DNA of 64,000 bases. Source: Myroides indicus (lineage in GTDB: Bacteria > Bacteroidota > Bacteroidia > Flavobacteriales > Flavobacteriaceae). A program made the translations under genes and the position numbers. Positions 9,300-18,077 of the stretch are shown piece by piece. Numbering within the stretch: the stretch's first letter is position 1; each line of letters starts with the position of its first letter. The notes under the pieces are model-generated. The model did not search any database. It saw nothing but the letters and a program-made list of their open reading frames with translations, and was not told the origin of the DNA. The DNA lies in the NCBI RefSeq assembly GCF_004364575.1, contig NZ_SOAG01000020.1, forward strand, positions 1 to 64,000. Direction: 5' to 3'.

Positions 9300-10763
9300 A
9301 TGGCATTTGATTATTTTGACCAGATTCGTAAAATTAGAACAGGGATCCGCTTTTATAGTGAATTGCTAATTGAAGCTTCCTGGAATGTGTGGAATATTAA
9401 AACGAGAGTAGGTATTTTTTTCTTTTCGCTCTTAGTTTCTCTTGGCATTACCTATTTTTTTACTCCGGAAGTATTTACAGATGCACAAACTTACACACTT
9501 TTTATTCTCATTTTTTCGGTATTGCTGTGGGCAACGGAAGCTATTCCGCCTTTTGCGGTAGGAATTATGATTATTGGTTTTTTGGTTTACACGATGGGAA
9601 ATATGGAAGGAGCTACTATTTCTCCAAAAGAAATTTCAGATACCTGGTCCGACAGTGTAATATGGATTTTTTTGGGAGGGTTTTTTCTCAGTGAAGGAAT
9701 GCGTAAAACAAATTTGGATTTATCGCTGTTTAAAAAAACAATCTCTTTGTTTGGTGCTAATCCCAATATGCTTATTTTGGGTATTATAATCGTAACTTCT
9801 GTTTTATCGCTTATTATATCCAACACAGCTACAGCTGCTATGATACTGGCTTCGGTCATGCCTTTAATAGACAGAGAGGGCAAAGATTCCAATATGTCCA
9901 AAGCTATTTTAATCAGTATACCTGTTGCAGCAACTTTTGCCGGAATGATGAGTATGGTCTCTACTCCGCCTAACTTAATTGTTGTAAATGTATTAAGGTC
10001 TAAAGGATTTGAAGTGAGTTTTACGCAGTGGTTTGTGCTGGGCTTTGTTCCGGCTTTAATTCTGTTAATTGGATTTTGGTTTGCGGTCGTTAAAAAATAT
10101 ACGTCTAAAGTAACGGAATTAGATGTTTCATTTGTAAATGAGACAATCCATCTTACAAAATCTTTGCGGTTACAGCGGATGATTGTTGTGGTTGTATTAA
10201 CTGTTACAGTAATGTTGTGGATGTTTGGCAATCGGCTTAATATTCCAACAGCAGGAGCGGCAATGATTCCGATTATGTTTTTGCCCATGCTGGGAATTAT
10301 TAGTGCGGAAGATGTCAGAAAGCTGCCTTGGGATACTTTAATGCTGGTAGCAGGAGGTTTAGCACTGGGGATGGCAATTAAAGAGCTTCTTGCACCTTAT
10401 TACTCCCAATTTTTAGAAGGTATAGAGTTTAACGTAGTCGTTGTGATTATAATTTTTGCAATCGTTACCGTTTTGTTTTCCAATATTATGAGCAGTACCG
10501 CTACCGCTACAATTGTTATTAATATTGCAGCGATTGTTTTACCACCCGAACAAATTTTGCCTGTTGGACTGGTGATTGGGTTGTGTTCTTCTTGCGGGTT
10601 GTTTTTGCCGGTTTCCACCCCGCCAAATGCGATTGTTTTTGGAACAGGAATGCTCAAGCAAAAAGATTTCAGGCTAGGCGGAATGTTCGGAGCTGTTGTA
10701 GGAACAATAGTTATTATTGTTTGGGTTTTGATTCTGCAGTATTTAACCCCGTTTTTAAAATGA
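9300..10763 (+). CDS. SLC13/DASS-family sodium:anion (dicarboxylate/sulfate) symporter
   Basis: About 487 residues with 11 or more hydrophobic segments. Family hallmarks are the paired re-entrant regions with Ser-Asn-Thr type motifs: 'IISNTATAAMILASVMPL' and 'FSNIMSSTATATIVINI', each followed by 'VSTPPN' repeats ('MVSTPPNLIVVNV', 'PVSTPPNAIVFGTG'). It should move di- or tricarboxylates, sulfate or a similar anion across the inner membrane, probably with Na+; the substrate cannot be read from sequence. Start placed at ATG 9300 because the upstream TTG falls inside the promoter. It stands alone between the receptor gene and the convergent GDPD gene. Confidence 0.9.
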   Translation: MAFDYFDQIRKIRTGIRFYSELLIEASWNVWNIKTRVGIFFFSLLVSLGITYFFTPEVFTDAQTYTLFILIFSVLLWATEAIPPFAVGIMIIGFLVYTMGNMEGATISPKEISDTWSDSVIWIFLGGFFLSEGMRKTNLDLSLFKKTISLFGANPNMLILGIIIVTSVLSLIISNTATAAMILASVMPLIDREGKDSNMSKAILISIPVAATFAGMMSMVSTPPNLIVVNVLRSKGFEVSFTQWFVLGFVPALILLIGFWFAVVKKYTSKVTELDVSFVNETIHLTKSLRLQRMIVVVVLTVTVMLWMFGNRLNIPTAGAAMIPIMFLPMLGIISAEDVRKLPWDTLMLVAGGLALGMAIKELLAPYYSQFLEGIEFNVVVVIIIFAIVTVLFSNIMSSTATATIVINIAAIVLPPEQILPVGLVIGLCSSCGLFLPVSTPPNAIVFGTGMLKQKDFRLGGMFGAVVGTIVIIVWVLILQYLTPFLK

Positions 10764-10807
10764 GATCCTTATTAAGGTGCAGTTGTCTATAGAAAACAAA
10801 CTTTATA

Positions 10808-11563
10808 TTACTCAATTCGTTCAGGATAATTGGTTATGATACCGTCTACTTTTAGTTCATACATTTTTCGGATGTCTGTATATTCGTTTACTGTCCATGG
10901 ATAAATCAGCAGTCCTGCGTCTTTTATTTTCTGGACATTGAAAGGCGTAAGTTTTTCAAAATAAGGGTTGATGGCAACCGCCCGAATCTCTTGAGCAAAA
11001 GCGATAGCCTCCAAAGGCTCCTGCTCTGTTAGTACGGCAATAGCGATGGAAGAATCTATTTCTCTCATCTTTTTCAATTCGTCCCACCGGAAGCTCGAAA
11101 TGATAAAATCACTTTTCTGCCATCCTTTTAATAGAAAAGAACGAATGATCTCATGCGTTTTTTCGGCTGTATCGCTGCCCTTCAGTTCAATGTTTAAAAT
11201 TGCTTTTTTGTCAATTGCTTCAATAACCTGAGAAAGCATAGGAATTTTATACTCTCCTTTCACCCACAGTGGTTGCAGTTCAGCATAGGTATAGTCTTCT
11301 ATATAACCTGTTCCGTTGGTAACTCGTTCCAGAACGGCATCGTGAAATACGATCAAAGAATCATCTTTAATCTTGTAAACATCTATTTCAATCATGTCAC
11401 AGTTCATTTCAACCGCCTTTTGTATAGATTCAACCGTGTTTTCTGCTACGTGAGCCATAGCTCCGCGATGACCGATTCGGAGTGTTTTTTGATTTTGTGA
11501 AAACGAAATTGTACTCATGATAATACATAAAGTAATAAAAAAATGTTTTGCCGTCATACCCAA
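10808..11563 (-). CDS. Exported glycerophosphodiester phosphodiesterase
   Basis: 251 residues with a signal peptide (about 1-22, 'FFITLCIIMSTISFSQ'). The GDPD TIM-barrel signature is complete: H32-R33-G, E41-N42-T, E59-x-D61 and H74 ('IVFHDAVLERVTNGTG'). These residues bind the divalent metal and cleave glycerophosphodiesters to sn-glycerol-3-phosphate and an alcohol. The C-terminal 'IYPWTVNEYTDIRKMYELKVDGIITNYPE' is the usual last barrel strand and helix. It probably acts in the periplasm on lipid headgroups. Monocistronic, convergent with the SLC13 gene. Confidence 0.93.
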   Translation of the reverse strand: MGMTAKHFFITLCIIMSTISFSQNQKTLRIGHRGAMAHVAENTVESIQKAVEMNCDMIEIDVYKIKDDSLIVFHDAVLERVTNGTGYIEDYTYAELQPLWVKGEYKIPMLSQVIEAIDKKAILNIELKGSDTAEKTHEIIRSFLLKGWQKSDFIISSFRWDELKKMREIDSSIAIAVLTEQEPLEAIAFAQEIRAVAINPYFEKLTPFNVQKIKDAGLLIYPWTVNEYTDIRKMYELKVDGIITNYPERIE

Positions 11564-11630
11564 GATAAGTTTTATACAAAAATCGCTGTCTTGTGTAATG
11601 CAGGGCTTATCGCAGTATTAATTTTAAATT

Positions 11631-11655
11631 AAAAAGCCGGTTTAAACCGGCTTTT
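11631..11655 (-). terminator. Bidirectional terminator after rimO
   Basis: Perfect palindrome AAAAAGCCGG-TTTAAA-CCGGCTTTT immediately 3' of rimO on the minus strand, with T-runs on both sides. Confidence 0.8.
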
Positions 11656-11656
11656 A

Positions 11657-12970
11657 CTATTTTACAGGAGTGCCGTAAAGGTCAAACTCCGTAGCATCGT
11701 CAATGTAAACGGCAGCAAATTCACCTACTTTTACATAGTGTTTTGCAGCGTCAATCAGTACCTCGTTGTCCACATCCGGACTGTCGTATTCTGTACGTCC
11801 TACAAAGTAATTTCCTTCTTTGCGGTCGATGATACAGCGAAAAGTTTTTCCGATTTTTTCCTGATTTAATTCCCATGAAATCTGAGCCTGAATATCCATA
11901 ATTTCATTGGCTCTGGCTTGTTTTACTTCTTGGGGTACATCGTCTTCCAAAAGATAGGCATGGGTATTTTCTTCGTGTGAATAGGTAAAACAGCCCAACC
12001 GTTCAAAACGCATTTCCTGTACCCAGTTTTTCAAAATCTGGAAATCTTCTTCAGTTTCGCCCGGATAACCTACAATCAATGTCGTCCGTATAGCCATACC
12101 TGGTACGGCAGCTCTAAAATCTTTTAGCAACTTTGTTGTTTTGTCTTTGGTTGTTCCGCGACGCATCGATTTTAGTATATTGTCAGAAATGTGCTGAAGC
12201 GGAATATCAATGTAATTGCATATTTTGGGTTCGCGTTTCATCAGTTCCAAAACATCCATAGGAAATCCGGTTGGAAAAGCATAGTGCAGGCGAATCCACT
12301 CAATGCCTTCTACTTGAGCAAGGTTCTCCAGCAATTCGGCAAGGTTTCTCTTTTTGTATAAATCCAAACCATAATACGTCAAATCCTGAGCAATTAAAAT
12401 TAATTCTTTAACTCCGTTTTTGGCAAGTCCTTCGGCTTCTTTTACCAATTTTTCAATGGGCTGAGAAACGTGCTTTCCTCTCATAATCGGAATAGCGCAA
12501 AAACTGCACGGTCGGTCACATCCTTCAGCTATTTTCAGATAAGCATAATTTTTGGGCGTAGTGGTAAGTCGTTCTCCCAAAAGTTCGTGTTTGTAGTCGG
12601 CTCCCAGTGCTTTTAACAACAAAGGCAAATCGGTGGTGCCAAAATACTGATCTACGTTTGGAATTTCTGTTTCTAAATCCGGCTTATATCTTTCCGAAAG
12701 ACATCCGGTTACAAAAATCTTGTCCACAATTCCCTGTTCTTTTTTGTCGACGTATTCCAAAATGGTATTCACAGACTCTGCTTTAGCGTTATTGATAAAA
12801 CCACAGGTATTGATTACTACAATGTTGGCTTCGTCATTCACAGCTTCATGGGTTACCTCTTTGCCGCTGGCTTTTAGCTGCCCCATAAGCACTTCGCTGT
12901 CGTAAACATTTTTGGAACATCCCAAAGTGACTACGTTAATCTTATTCTTTTTTAAACTTTTGGTTCTCAT
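11657..12970 (-). CDS. rimO: Ribosomal protein S12 methylthiotransferase RimO
   Basis: A methylthiotransferase with an N-terminal UPF0004 domain ('NVVTLGCSKNVYDSEVLMGQL' and 'VINTCGFINNAKAES'), a radical-SAM domain with 'CDRPCSFCAIP' (CxxxCxxC, the [4Fe-4S] cluster), and a C-terminal TRAM domain ('GKTFRCIIDRKEGNYFVGRTEYDSPDVDNEVLI'). The SPDVD motif in TRAM and 'GCSKN' separate RimO from MiaB. It methylthiolates the conserved aspartate of ribosomal protein S12. An in-frame ATG at 13003 lies upstream of a perfect minus-strand -7 element (12991-12998), so the start at 12970 (MRTKSLKK) is the sensible one. Confidence 0.95.
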   Translation of the reverse strand: MRTKSLKKNKINVVTLGCSKNVYDSEVLMGQLKASGKEVTHEAVNDEANIVVINTCGFINNAKAESVNTILEYVDKKEQGIVDKIFVTGCLSERYKPDLETEIPNVDQYFGTTDLPLLLKALGADYKHELLGERLTTTPKNYAYLKIAEGCDRPCSFCAIPIMRGKHVSQPIEKLVKEAEGLAKNGVKELILIAQDLTYYGLDLYKKRNLAELLENLAQVEGIEWIRLHYAFPTGFPMDVLELMKREPKICNYIDIPLQHISDNILKSMRRGTTKDKTTKLLKDFRAAVPGMAIRTTLIVGYPGETEEDFQILKNWVQEMRFERLGCFTYSHEENTHAYLLEDDVPQEVKQARANEIMDIQAQISWELNQEKIGKTFRCIIDRKEGNYFVGRTEYDSPDVDNEVLIDAAKHYVKVGEFAAVYIDDATEFDLYGTPVK

Positions 12971-12990
12971 GTATTTATCTGATAGGAGTG

Positions 12991-12998
12991 CAAAATTA
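12991..12998 (-). promoter_or_regulatory. -7 element TAATTTTG for rimO
   Basis: Perfect TAnnTTTG on the minus strand, 20 nt before the chosen rimO start. It decides against the longer reading frame that begins at 13003. Confidence 0.6.
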
Positions 12999-13099
12999 CA
13001 CATTTTATTGAAACGAGTTGTCTTTTTGTTATAAGTTTAAAGATTTGAAAAAGCTAACTTCTTGTTGCAGAAAATAAAATACCGCTTTTAAATAATTCT

Positions 13100-13107
13100 T
13101 AAATTTG
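13100..13107 (+). promoter_or_regulatory. -7 element TAAATTTG before the ABC exporter gene
   Basis: Perfect TAnnTTTG ending only 4 nt before the ATG at 13112. If used, transcription starts at or within a few bases of the ATG, so the mRNA would be leaderless or nearly so. Confidence 0.55.
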
Positions 13108-13111
13108 AAGA

Positions 13112-14905
13112 ATGACATTGCTACAGTTATTTAAAAATTTAAGACCGTTTGTCAGACCTTATCGCTGGCTGGTATTCGGCGCTTTATCACTTACGCTGAT
13201 CGGGTCGTTTACCGCTCAGGTTAATGCTCTGGCACTTCGCTATACCGTGGATGAAATCAATGCTTTGGTAGAGGCGGGAGAAGGATTGGATGCCGGGCTT
13301 CATATTTTGGTGACGATTACTTTGGTATTGCTAATCAAAGAGATTGTTAATATAGTGATTACTTTTGGTCAAAAGTTTTATGGCGAAAAACTCCGCATTT
13401 ACGTATCGCGGGATTTAGCTCAGGCAATCGTGGATCGCATTTTGTCGTACCGCATGGCTTTTTATACATCCAACGACAGCGAATCGGGCAAACTGCAAAC
13501 CCGTATCGATCGCGGAATTGAGAGTCTGACCCGTTTGGTACAGAATTTCTTTATTAATATTCTGCCTTTGTTTGCCAATTCGCTCATTGCTTTAATTCTG
13601 ATGTTTAACGCCAATTTCTGGGTAGGACTGGTAGGTTTGTGCATTGTTCCGGTTTATATTTATATAACCATTAAACAAGCCGGTACGCTAAGCGGGTGGC
13701 GCAGAAAGATGAGACAGTTCAGAGAGAGCAAAAGTCAGGGTATTATCAATATTATTCAGTCTATTACGGTAATAAAGTCTTTTAACCGGGAAAAAATCGA
13801 ATCGGATAAACAGAATACGATTCAGTATGAGATGACCGAAAATCAGCTCAAAACTCAAAAAACAGGCTTTTTATTCAACAGCATTAAAACTTTTGTAGAA
13901 CAGATAGGCGTTGTTATCATCATTATCCTGACTGCGTTTTTGGTACTCAGCGGACAGATGAGCATTGGTATGATTATGTTTCACATTCTGCTGTTTAATA
14001 ACGTGACGGCTCCCATCGGACAGCTTCACCGCATTTTTGATGAAATGAATGATGCAATGATTTATTCCGAGAGCTTTTTTGAAATTTTGCACGACGACAA
14101 GGAAATTGAGCATTCAGGAAGTTATAAGCCCGAAAAAATAACAGGCAAGTTTGAACTAAAAGGAGTAGATTTTGTTTACCCCAACGGCACACAGGCATTG
14201 TACGATGTTAATATGGAAATTTTGCCTAATAAAATAACGGCATTGGTGGGGCTGAGCGGTGCCGGAAAAAGTACAATAGTCAATTTGCTGGATAAGTTTT
14301 ATGAACCTACTTCGGGCAAAATTTTATTGGACGGTATTCCTCTGCAGGAATACGACACTCATTTTTTACGCAATAACATTGGTTTAGTACTGCAAAAGAA
14401 CCATATTTTTAGCGGAACAATAGAAGAAAATATAAGATATGGAAACCCTGATGCTACTGCCGAAGAAGTGTACGAAGCCGCTAAACAAGCATATATTTAC
14501 GAGCAGGTAATGGAGCTGCCACAAAAATTTGAAAGCAATGCGCTGTTGCTTTCTGGCGGACAACAACAACGGATAGCCATTGCCCGCATGTTTCTTAAAA
14601 ATCCGCCGATTATATTTTTAGATGAACCCACAGCCAGTTTGGATGCCATTGCTACGGAACAGATTAAAAACAGCCTAGATGCTATTAAAAAGAACCGTAC
14701 TGTCATTATTATTTCTCACAGTATTTCTCAGATTATCGATTCGGATTGTATTTATGCCATGCAGCTTGGCAGAATTGCAGAATCAGGAGTTCACGAAGAG
14801 ATTTACGCAAAAGGCGGAGTGTATAAAAATATTTTTGACGCTATGGCACGCAGTTTAAACATTGAAAAAATTGCCAAAACCTATTCGGACGAGGAAGATT
14901 GGTAA
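13112..14905 (+). CDS. ABC transporter, fused permease and ATP-binding protein (exporter type)
   Basis: 597 residues. ABC_membrane domain with six TM helices (about 15-320), then the nucleotide-binding domain: Walker A 'GLSGAGKST' (380-388), signature 'LLSGGQQQRIAIA', Walker B 'IIFLDEPTASLD' and H-loop 'IISHSIS'. This is the homo- or heterodimeric MsbA/lipid/drug exporter type. The start ATG is 4 nt after a perfect -7 box, suggesting a leaderless mRNA. The N-terminal 'LRPFVRPYRWLVFGALSL' is a normal exporter beginning. No second half-transporter is adjacent, so it is likely a homodimer. Substrate unknown. Confidence 0.93.
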   Translation: MTLLQLFKNLRPFVRPYRWLVFGALSLTLIGSFTAQVNALALRYTVDEINALVEAGEGLDAGLHILVTITLVLLIKEIVNIVITFGQKFYGEKLRIYVSRDLAQAIVDRILSYRMAFYTSNDSESGKLQTRIDRGIESLTRLVQNFFINILPLFANSLIALILMFNANFWVGLVGLCIVPVYIYITIKQAGTLSGWRRKMRQFRESKSQGIINIIQSITVIKSFNREKIESDKQNTIQYEMTENQLKTQKTGFLFNSIKTFVEQIGVVIIIILTAFLVLSGQMSIGMIMFHILLFNNVTAPIGQLHRIFDEMNDAMIYSESFFEILHDDKEIEHSGSYKPEKITGKFELKGVDFVYPNGTQALYDVNMEILPNKITALVGLSGAGKSTIVNLLDKFYEPTSGKILLDGIPLQEYDTHFLRNNIGLVLQKNHIFSGTIEENIRYGNPDATAEEVYEAAKQAYIYEQVMELPQKFESNALLLSGGQQQRIAIARMFLKNPPIIFLDEPTASLDAIATEQIKNSLDAIKKNRTVIIISHSISQIIDSDCIYAMQLGRIAESGVHEEIYAKGGVYKNIFDAMARSLNIEKIAKTYSDEEDW

Positions 14906-15124
14906 GATTAAGTACTTTAATCAACCTCATTATACCGCAGTTTACTAAAAACAAGATTCTTCAATAAATGTAAAAAACCAACAAATATCGGGCTTATAGC
15001 CGCTTAAACTTAAATGTTAAAATAAATAATTAACTTAGTATCAGTAAATTGAGTTGTATGGGTAACTGTAAATTAAAAGTTTGAATTACAGCTATCTTAA
15101 CATATTGTACATTTTTGTTTTGCT

Positions 15125-15961
15125 ATGGAACCCGAATTGTTTGAAGAGTTAATCAGCGTTATAGACTATTTTTGGCATCGCTATGCCGGGCTGCCTTTTG
15201 CGTCTAAATATTCCATCCCTGTGCGCACTTCTTATTTTAAACAGTCTGATAGTGTGCTTTCTGCGTTGCTCCGGTTTTGTATTGCCGCCAACTTTTTGCG
15301 TTTGCACAATTATACGTTGCAAGACCTGATAAAACATCGTTTTGCCATAGAGTATAACCCGCTTTCTCACCATTGGAAATGGGTGGAAGCCCGCAAGCTG
15401 AGCAAAAGGTATAAACAAAATGTCTTAAACCGGTTGGAATGCTATACACAACACCTTTTGCTCCGTACGGATGCTCCGCAAGTAGTCAGTGTATATCTGA
15501 CTGATTCTGCTCATGAGGTTCATTATATTTCCGGTATGGTACGCCGTTTTCAAACACCGGACAGACTGGTTTTTGTTTTGTTTTCCCTTGTCAACAAATA
15601 CACGGATTCTCTAAAGCAGCATCCTGTTTATATTGGAGATAAAGAAAAGCTGAGGCAATTATATGAGCTGTATATTCAAAATCCGGAACAGAACCTGCAA
15701 GATTTTATCCGGGAGCAGGGATTAAATTACAGAGTTTTTCAAAAGAGCTTTAAGCAATGTTTTGGAGCCACTTTTTATCAGTATTGTTTACAATATAAGC
15801 TGCTGCACAGTCTGGAGCTTTTGTTGTTTACAGATAAAAATAACAAAACGATAGCTTATGACAGTGGCTTTCAGGATTACAATCATTTTAATAAAACCTT
15901 TAAAAGATTGTCCGGCTTAAAATTAAAAGATATTCCTCGTTTGGTGGTTTCACACTATTAA
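15125..15961 (+). CDS. AraC-type HTH regulator with unrecognised N-terminal domain
   Basis: 278 residues. The C-terminal about 90 residues fit the AraC double HTH: 'NLQDFIREQGLNYRVFQKSFKQCFGATFYQYCLQYKLLHSLELL' (first HTH and linker) and 'KTIAYDSGFQDYNHFNKTFKRLSGLKLKDIP' (second HTH with the typical GFxDxxxFxxxFKRxxG signature). The N-terminal about 180 residues are not recognised and are rich in aromatic and basic residues; they do not look like a cupin. The stop codon is 4 bp before five tandem 21-bp repeats that precede the MauE/DUF6520 genes, so those are the likely target. The link is inferred. Confidence 0.82.
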   Translation: MEPELFEELISVIDYFWHRYAGLPFASKYSIPVRTSYFKQSDSVLSALLRFCIAANFLRLHNYTLQDLIKHRFAIEYNPLSHHWKWVEARKLSKRYKQNVLNRLECYTQHLLLRTDAPQVVSVYLTDSAHEVHYISGMVRRFQTPDRLVFVLFSLVNKYTDSLKQHPVYIGDKEKLRQLYELYIQNPEQNLQDFIREQGLNYRVFQKSFKQCFGATFYQYCLQYKLLHSLELLLFTDKNNKTIAYDSGFQDYNHFNKTFKRLSGLKLKDIPRLVVSHY

Positions 15962-15964
15962 AAA

Positions 15965-16069
15965 CACTAATGTACTTATTTTTGTCACTAATGTACTCCT
16001 TTTTGACACTAATATACTTGTTTTTGACACTAATATACTTGTTTTTGTCATTAATGTACTTGTTATGGC
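15965..16069 (+). repeat. Five tandem 21-bp repeats upstream of the MauE-like gene
   Basis: Units start at 15965, 15986, 16007, 16028 and 16049, an exact 21-bp period. The core is CACTAATGTACTTGTTTTTG with CATTAATG in the last unit and ATATAC in units 3 and 4. 21 bp is two helical turns, so all copies face the same side. They lie just after an AraC-type gene and 75 bp before the next gene, consistent with a multi-site operator. No open frame continues through them. Confidence 0.85.
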
Positions 16070-16143
16070 TTTGTTTTATATCAGAACTTTGATACTTAAA
16101 ATCAACTGAATGATGCTATCCAAACCTATAACACCCCCTTGCT

Positions 16144-17604
16144 ATGAAACTAACCGTTACTTTTATTCGCTATTTTCTTATCGTACTGTGGGTATATGCC
16201 TCCGTCAGTAAACTCATTACATTTGACGAATTTCAAGTGCAGTTGGCACAGTCTCCCTTACTTAGTGCCTATGCCGTTCCTGTTTCCTATGTTGTTATTA
16301 TAGCAGAACTATCGATTGCGGTTTTACTATGCGTCAGGCGCAGTCTACTTATAGGATTATACCTCAGCTTTGGATTGATGACCGCCTTTTCGGTTTATAT
16401 TTATTTAATTCTCAATTACAGCGATTTTGTGCCCTGCTCCTGTGGCGGTATTTTGGAAAAAATGGGTTGGAAAGAGCATTTCTGGTTTAATATCACGGTT
16501 TGCCTGTTGATCTTGCTCGCTATTATATTTACCGACATTTTTAAGAAACGAATGCTGATTTTAAGTTCGGTATTATTGGTGTTGAGTGCGGGAATGGTTA
16601 CAGTTCTTTTCTTACAGTCAGAATATAATATAAAAGATGGAGGGTTTACAAGAAATTTTATTAGTCAGAAGCTGGAAGAAGACAAAGCTTTAGATTTAAA
16701 CATTAAAGCTTACTATATAGCAGGGAGTTATGAGAAAAAAATCTATCTGGGTAATTACAACAAACCTTTTAACGTAGCTGTTGTGGATAAAAACATGCGT
16801 AAAAAACACGATTATAAAGTTGATATTGACCGCAAGGATATTCCTTTTCATTCCATAAAGCTTCGTGTGTTGCATCCTTATTTCTATTTAGGCGATGGAA
16901 TTAGTGCTGTACTTTTACGAGGTGCTTTAGGCAAATGGAATGCAAAAACAATTAGCTACAGGCAAACTCACTTTACGGACTTTATTCCTGTAGACAGCAC
17001 CCGGTTTGTAGTCAAAGGATATAGTAAAAAATCCGGACAAAATATCCTTGGTGTATTACATACCCATAAAGATGGGCAGGTATTGGAATCTCACCAAGAG
17101 TTATTGGAAAAACAGATAGACGGCGTATTTGACACCGATGGCATACTAAATTACAGTTTGGAGCAACAAAAAGCAGTTTATACTTATTTTTACCGCAACC
17201 AGTATCTTGTAACAGATGCTAACCTCAACTTGCTTCATCGGGTAAATACGATAGATACCACGAGTATTGCCCAAATCAAAGTTTCCAAGTTAAAAAACGG
17301 CGAGCACAAAATGAGTGCACCGCCCCAGACTATTAATAAAAAAGTCGTTGTACATCGCAATCTCCTGTTTAATATCTCTAATTCCATTGGAAAATCAGAA
17401 TCCAAAAGCATGTGGAAACAGGCAGTGATTGTAGATGTGTATGACTTTGTGAAACAAGCTTATATCGGCAGTTTTTACGTGTACCACCGCGGGGAACACA
17501 AACTCTCGGATATGCTTGTTACAGACCATTATCTGTATGGTTTGTTTGACCGGGAATTGGTTCGGTTTATTTTACCCGAGCAATTAAGAGAGAGGATTTA
17601 CTAA
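16144..17604 (+). CDS. MauE/DoxX-family redox-associated membrane protein with extracytoplasmic C-terminal domain
   Basis: 486 residues. Residues about 5-165 hold four to five TM helices of the MauE/DoxX type ('LWVYASVSKLITFDEFQVQLAQSPLL'), with a C98-x-C100 pair in 'FVPCSCGGILEKMGW', a family feature. MauE-type proteins are tied to disulfide or quinone redox work in the envelope. The remaining about 310 residues are beta-rich and probably fold as a propeller-like periplasmic domain that I do not recognise. It lies downstream of tandem 21-bp repeats and 110 bp upstream of an exported DUF6520 protein with four cysteines. A role in oxidising or displaying that protein is a reasonable but unproven idea. 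Confidence 0.85.
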   Translation: MKLTVTFIRYFLIVLWVYASVSKLITFDEFQVQLAQSPLLSAYAVPVSYVVIIAELSIAVLLCVRRSLLIGLYLSFGLMTAFSVYIYLILNYSDFVPCSCGGILEKMGWKEHFWFNITVCLLILLAIIFTDIFKKRMLILSSVLLVLSAGMVTVLFLQSEYNIKDGGFTRNFISQKLEEDKALDLNIKAYYIAGSYEKKIYLGNYNKPFNVAVVDKNMRKKHDYKVDIDRKDIPFHSIKLRVLHPYFYLGDGISAVLLRGALGKWNAKTISYRQTHFTDFIPVDSTRFVVKGYSKKSGQNILGVLHTHKDGQVLESHQELLEKQIDGVFDTDGILNYSLEQQKAVYTYFYRNQYLVTDANLNLLHRVNTIDTTSIAQIKVSKLKNGEHKMSAPPQTINKKVVVHRNLLFNISNSIGKSESKSMWKQAVIVDVYDFVKQAYIGSFYVYHRGEHKLSDMLVTDHYLYGLFDRELVRFILPEQLRERIY

Positions 17605-17714
17605 TTTTTAAAGCGTGTGTTTTTTCATACTTTTTGGCAAAAAGTACAGGATAAAAGAAGAGGTTGAAAAGCTTTTTATCCTTTAAAAACAAGTTTAATT
17701 TAAATAGCAAAAAA

Positions 17715-18023
17715 ATGAAAAGTATTTTAAAAAAAGCAATCTTGCCGGTAGCCGTGTTTGGGATTGCCATAGCAGCAGCATTTGCTACTAATAATGTAAA
17801 AAAAGAACAAGCTCAGCCTATTTATACAGGAACATTTTATTATCAGGATTTAGATGAATACGACTGTATGGATATTGAAGTGAATTTAGATTGTACACTT
17901 GTAAATAGTGGTGTTTTATGCACTTGGCAAGAAGGAGCAAATCTACATAATGTATATGCCAAGGAAGTAGATGACAATAGTTATTCTTGTTCTATCCCAT
18001 TGTATAAACGCACGGTTCCCTGA
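17715..18023 (+). CDS. Small exported DUF6520-like protein with four cysteines
   Basis: 102 residues from the ATG at 17715; a start at 17664 would add 17 polar residues in front of the signal peptide. The signal peptide 'KAILPVAVFGIAIAAAFATN' is the DUF6520 hallmark, a family of small secreted proteins in Flavobacteriia with unknown role. The mature part of about 75 residues has four Cys (in 'YDCMD', 'NLDCTL', 'GVLCTW' and 'SYSCSI') and could hold two disulfides. It follows the MauE-like redox protein, a pairing that recurs in this group as far as I recall. Ends before a bidirectional terminator. Confidence 0.8.
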   Translation: MKSILKKAILPVAVFGIAIAAAFATNNVKKEQAQPIYTGTFYYQDLDEYDCMDIEVNLDCTLVNSGVLCTWQEGANLHNVYAKEVDDNSYSCSIPLYKRTVP

Positions 18024-18048
18024 CTGAACATAGAATTTGTGTAATTTG

Positions 18049-18077
18049 AGAAACGCCCTAAAAAGGGCGTTTCTTTT
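18049..18077. terminator. Bidirectional terminator between DUF6520 gene and S9 peptidase gene
   Basis: AGAAACGCCCT / AGGGCGTTTCT stem with AAAA loop and T-run; overlaps the peptidase stop codon and serves both converging units. Confidence 0.88.

Noticed and set aside
9587..10288. 233-aa minus-strand frame inside the SLC13 gene
   Set aside because: It is the reverse strand of a membrane-protein gene with matching codon phase; the plus-strand gene has all family motifs.
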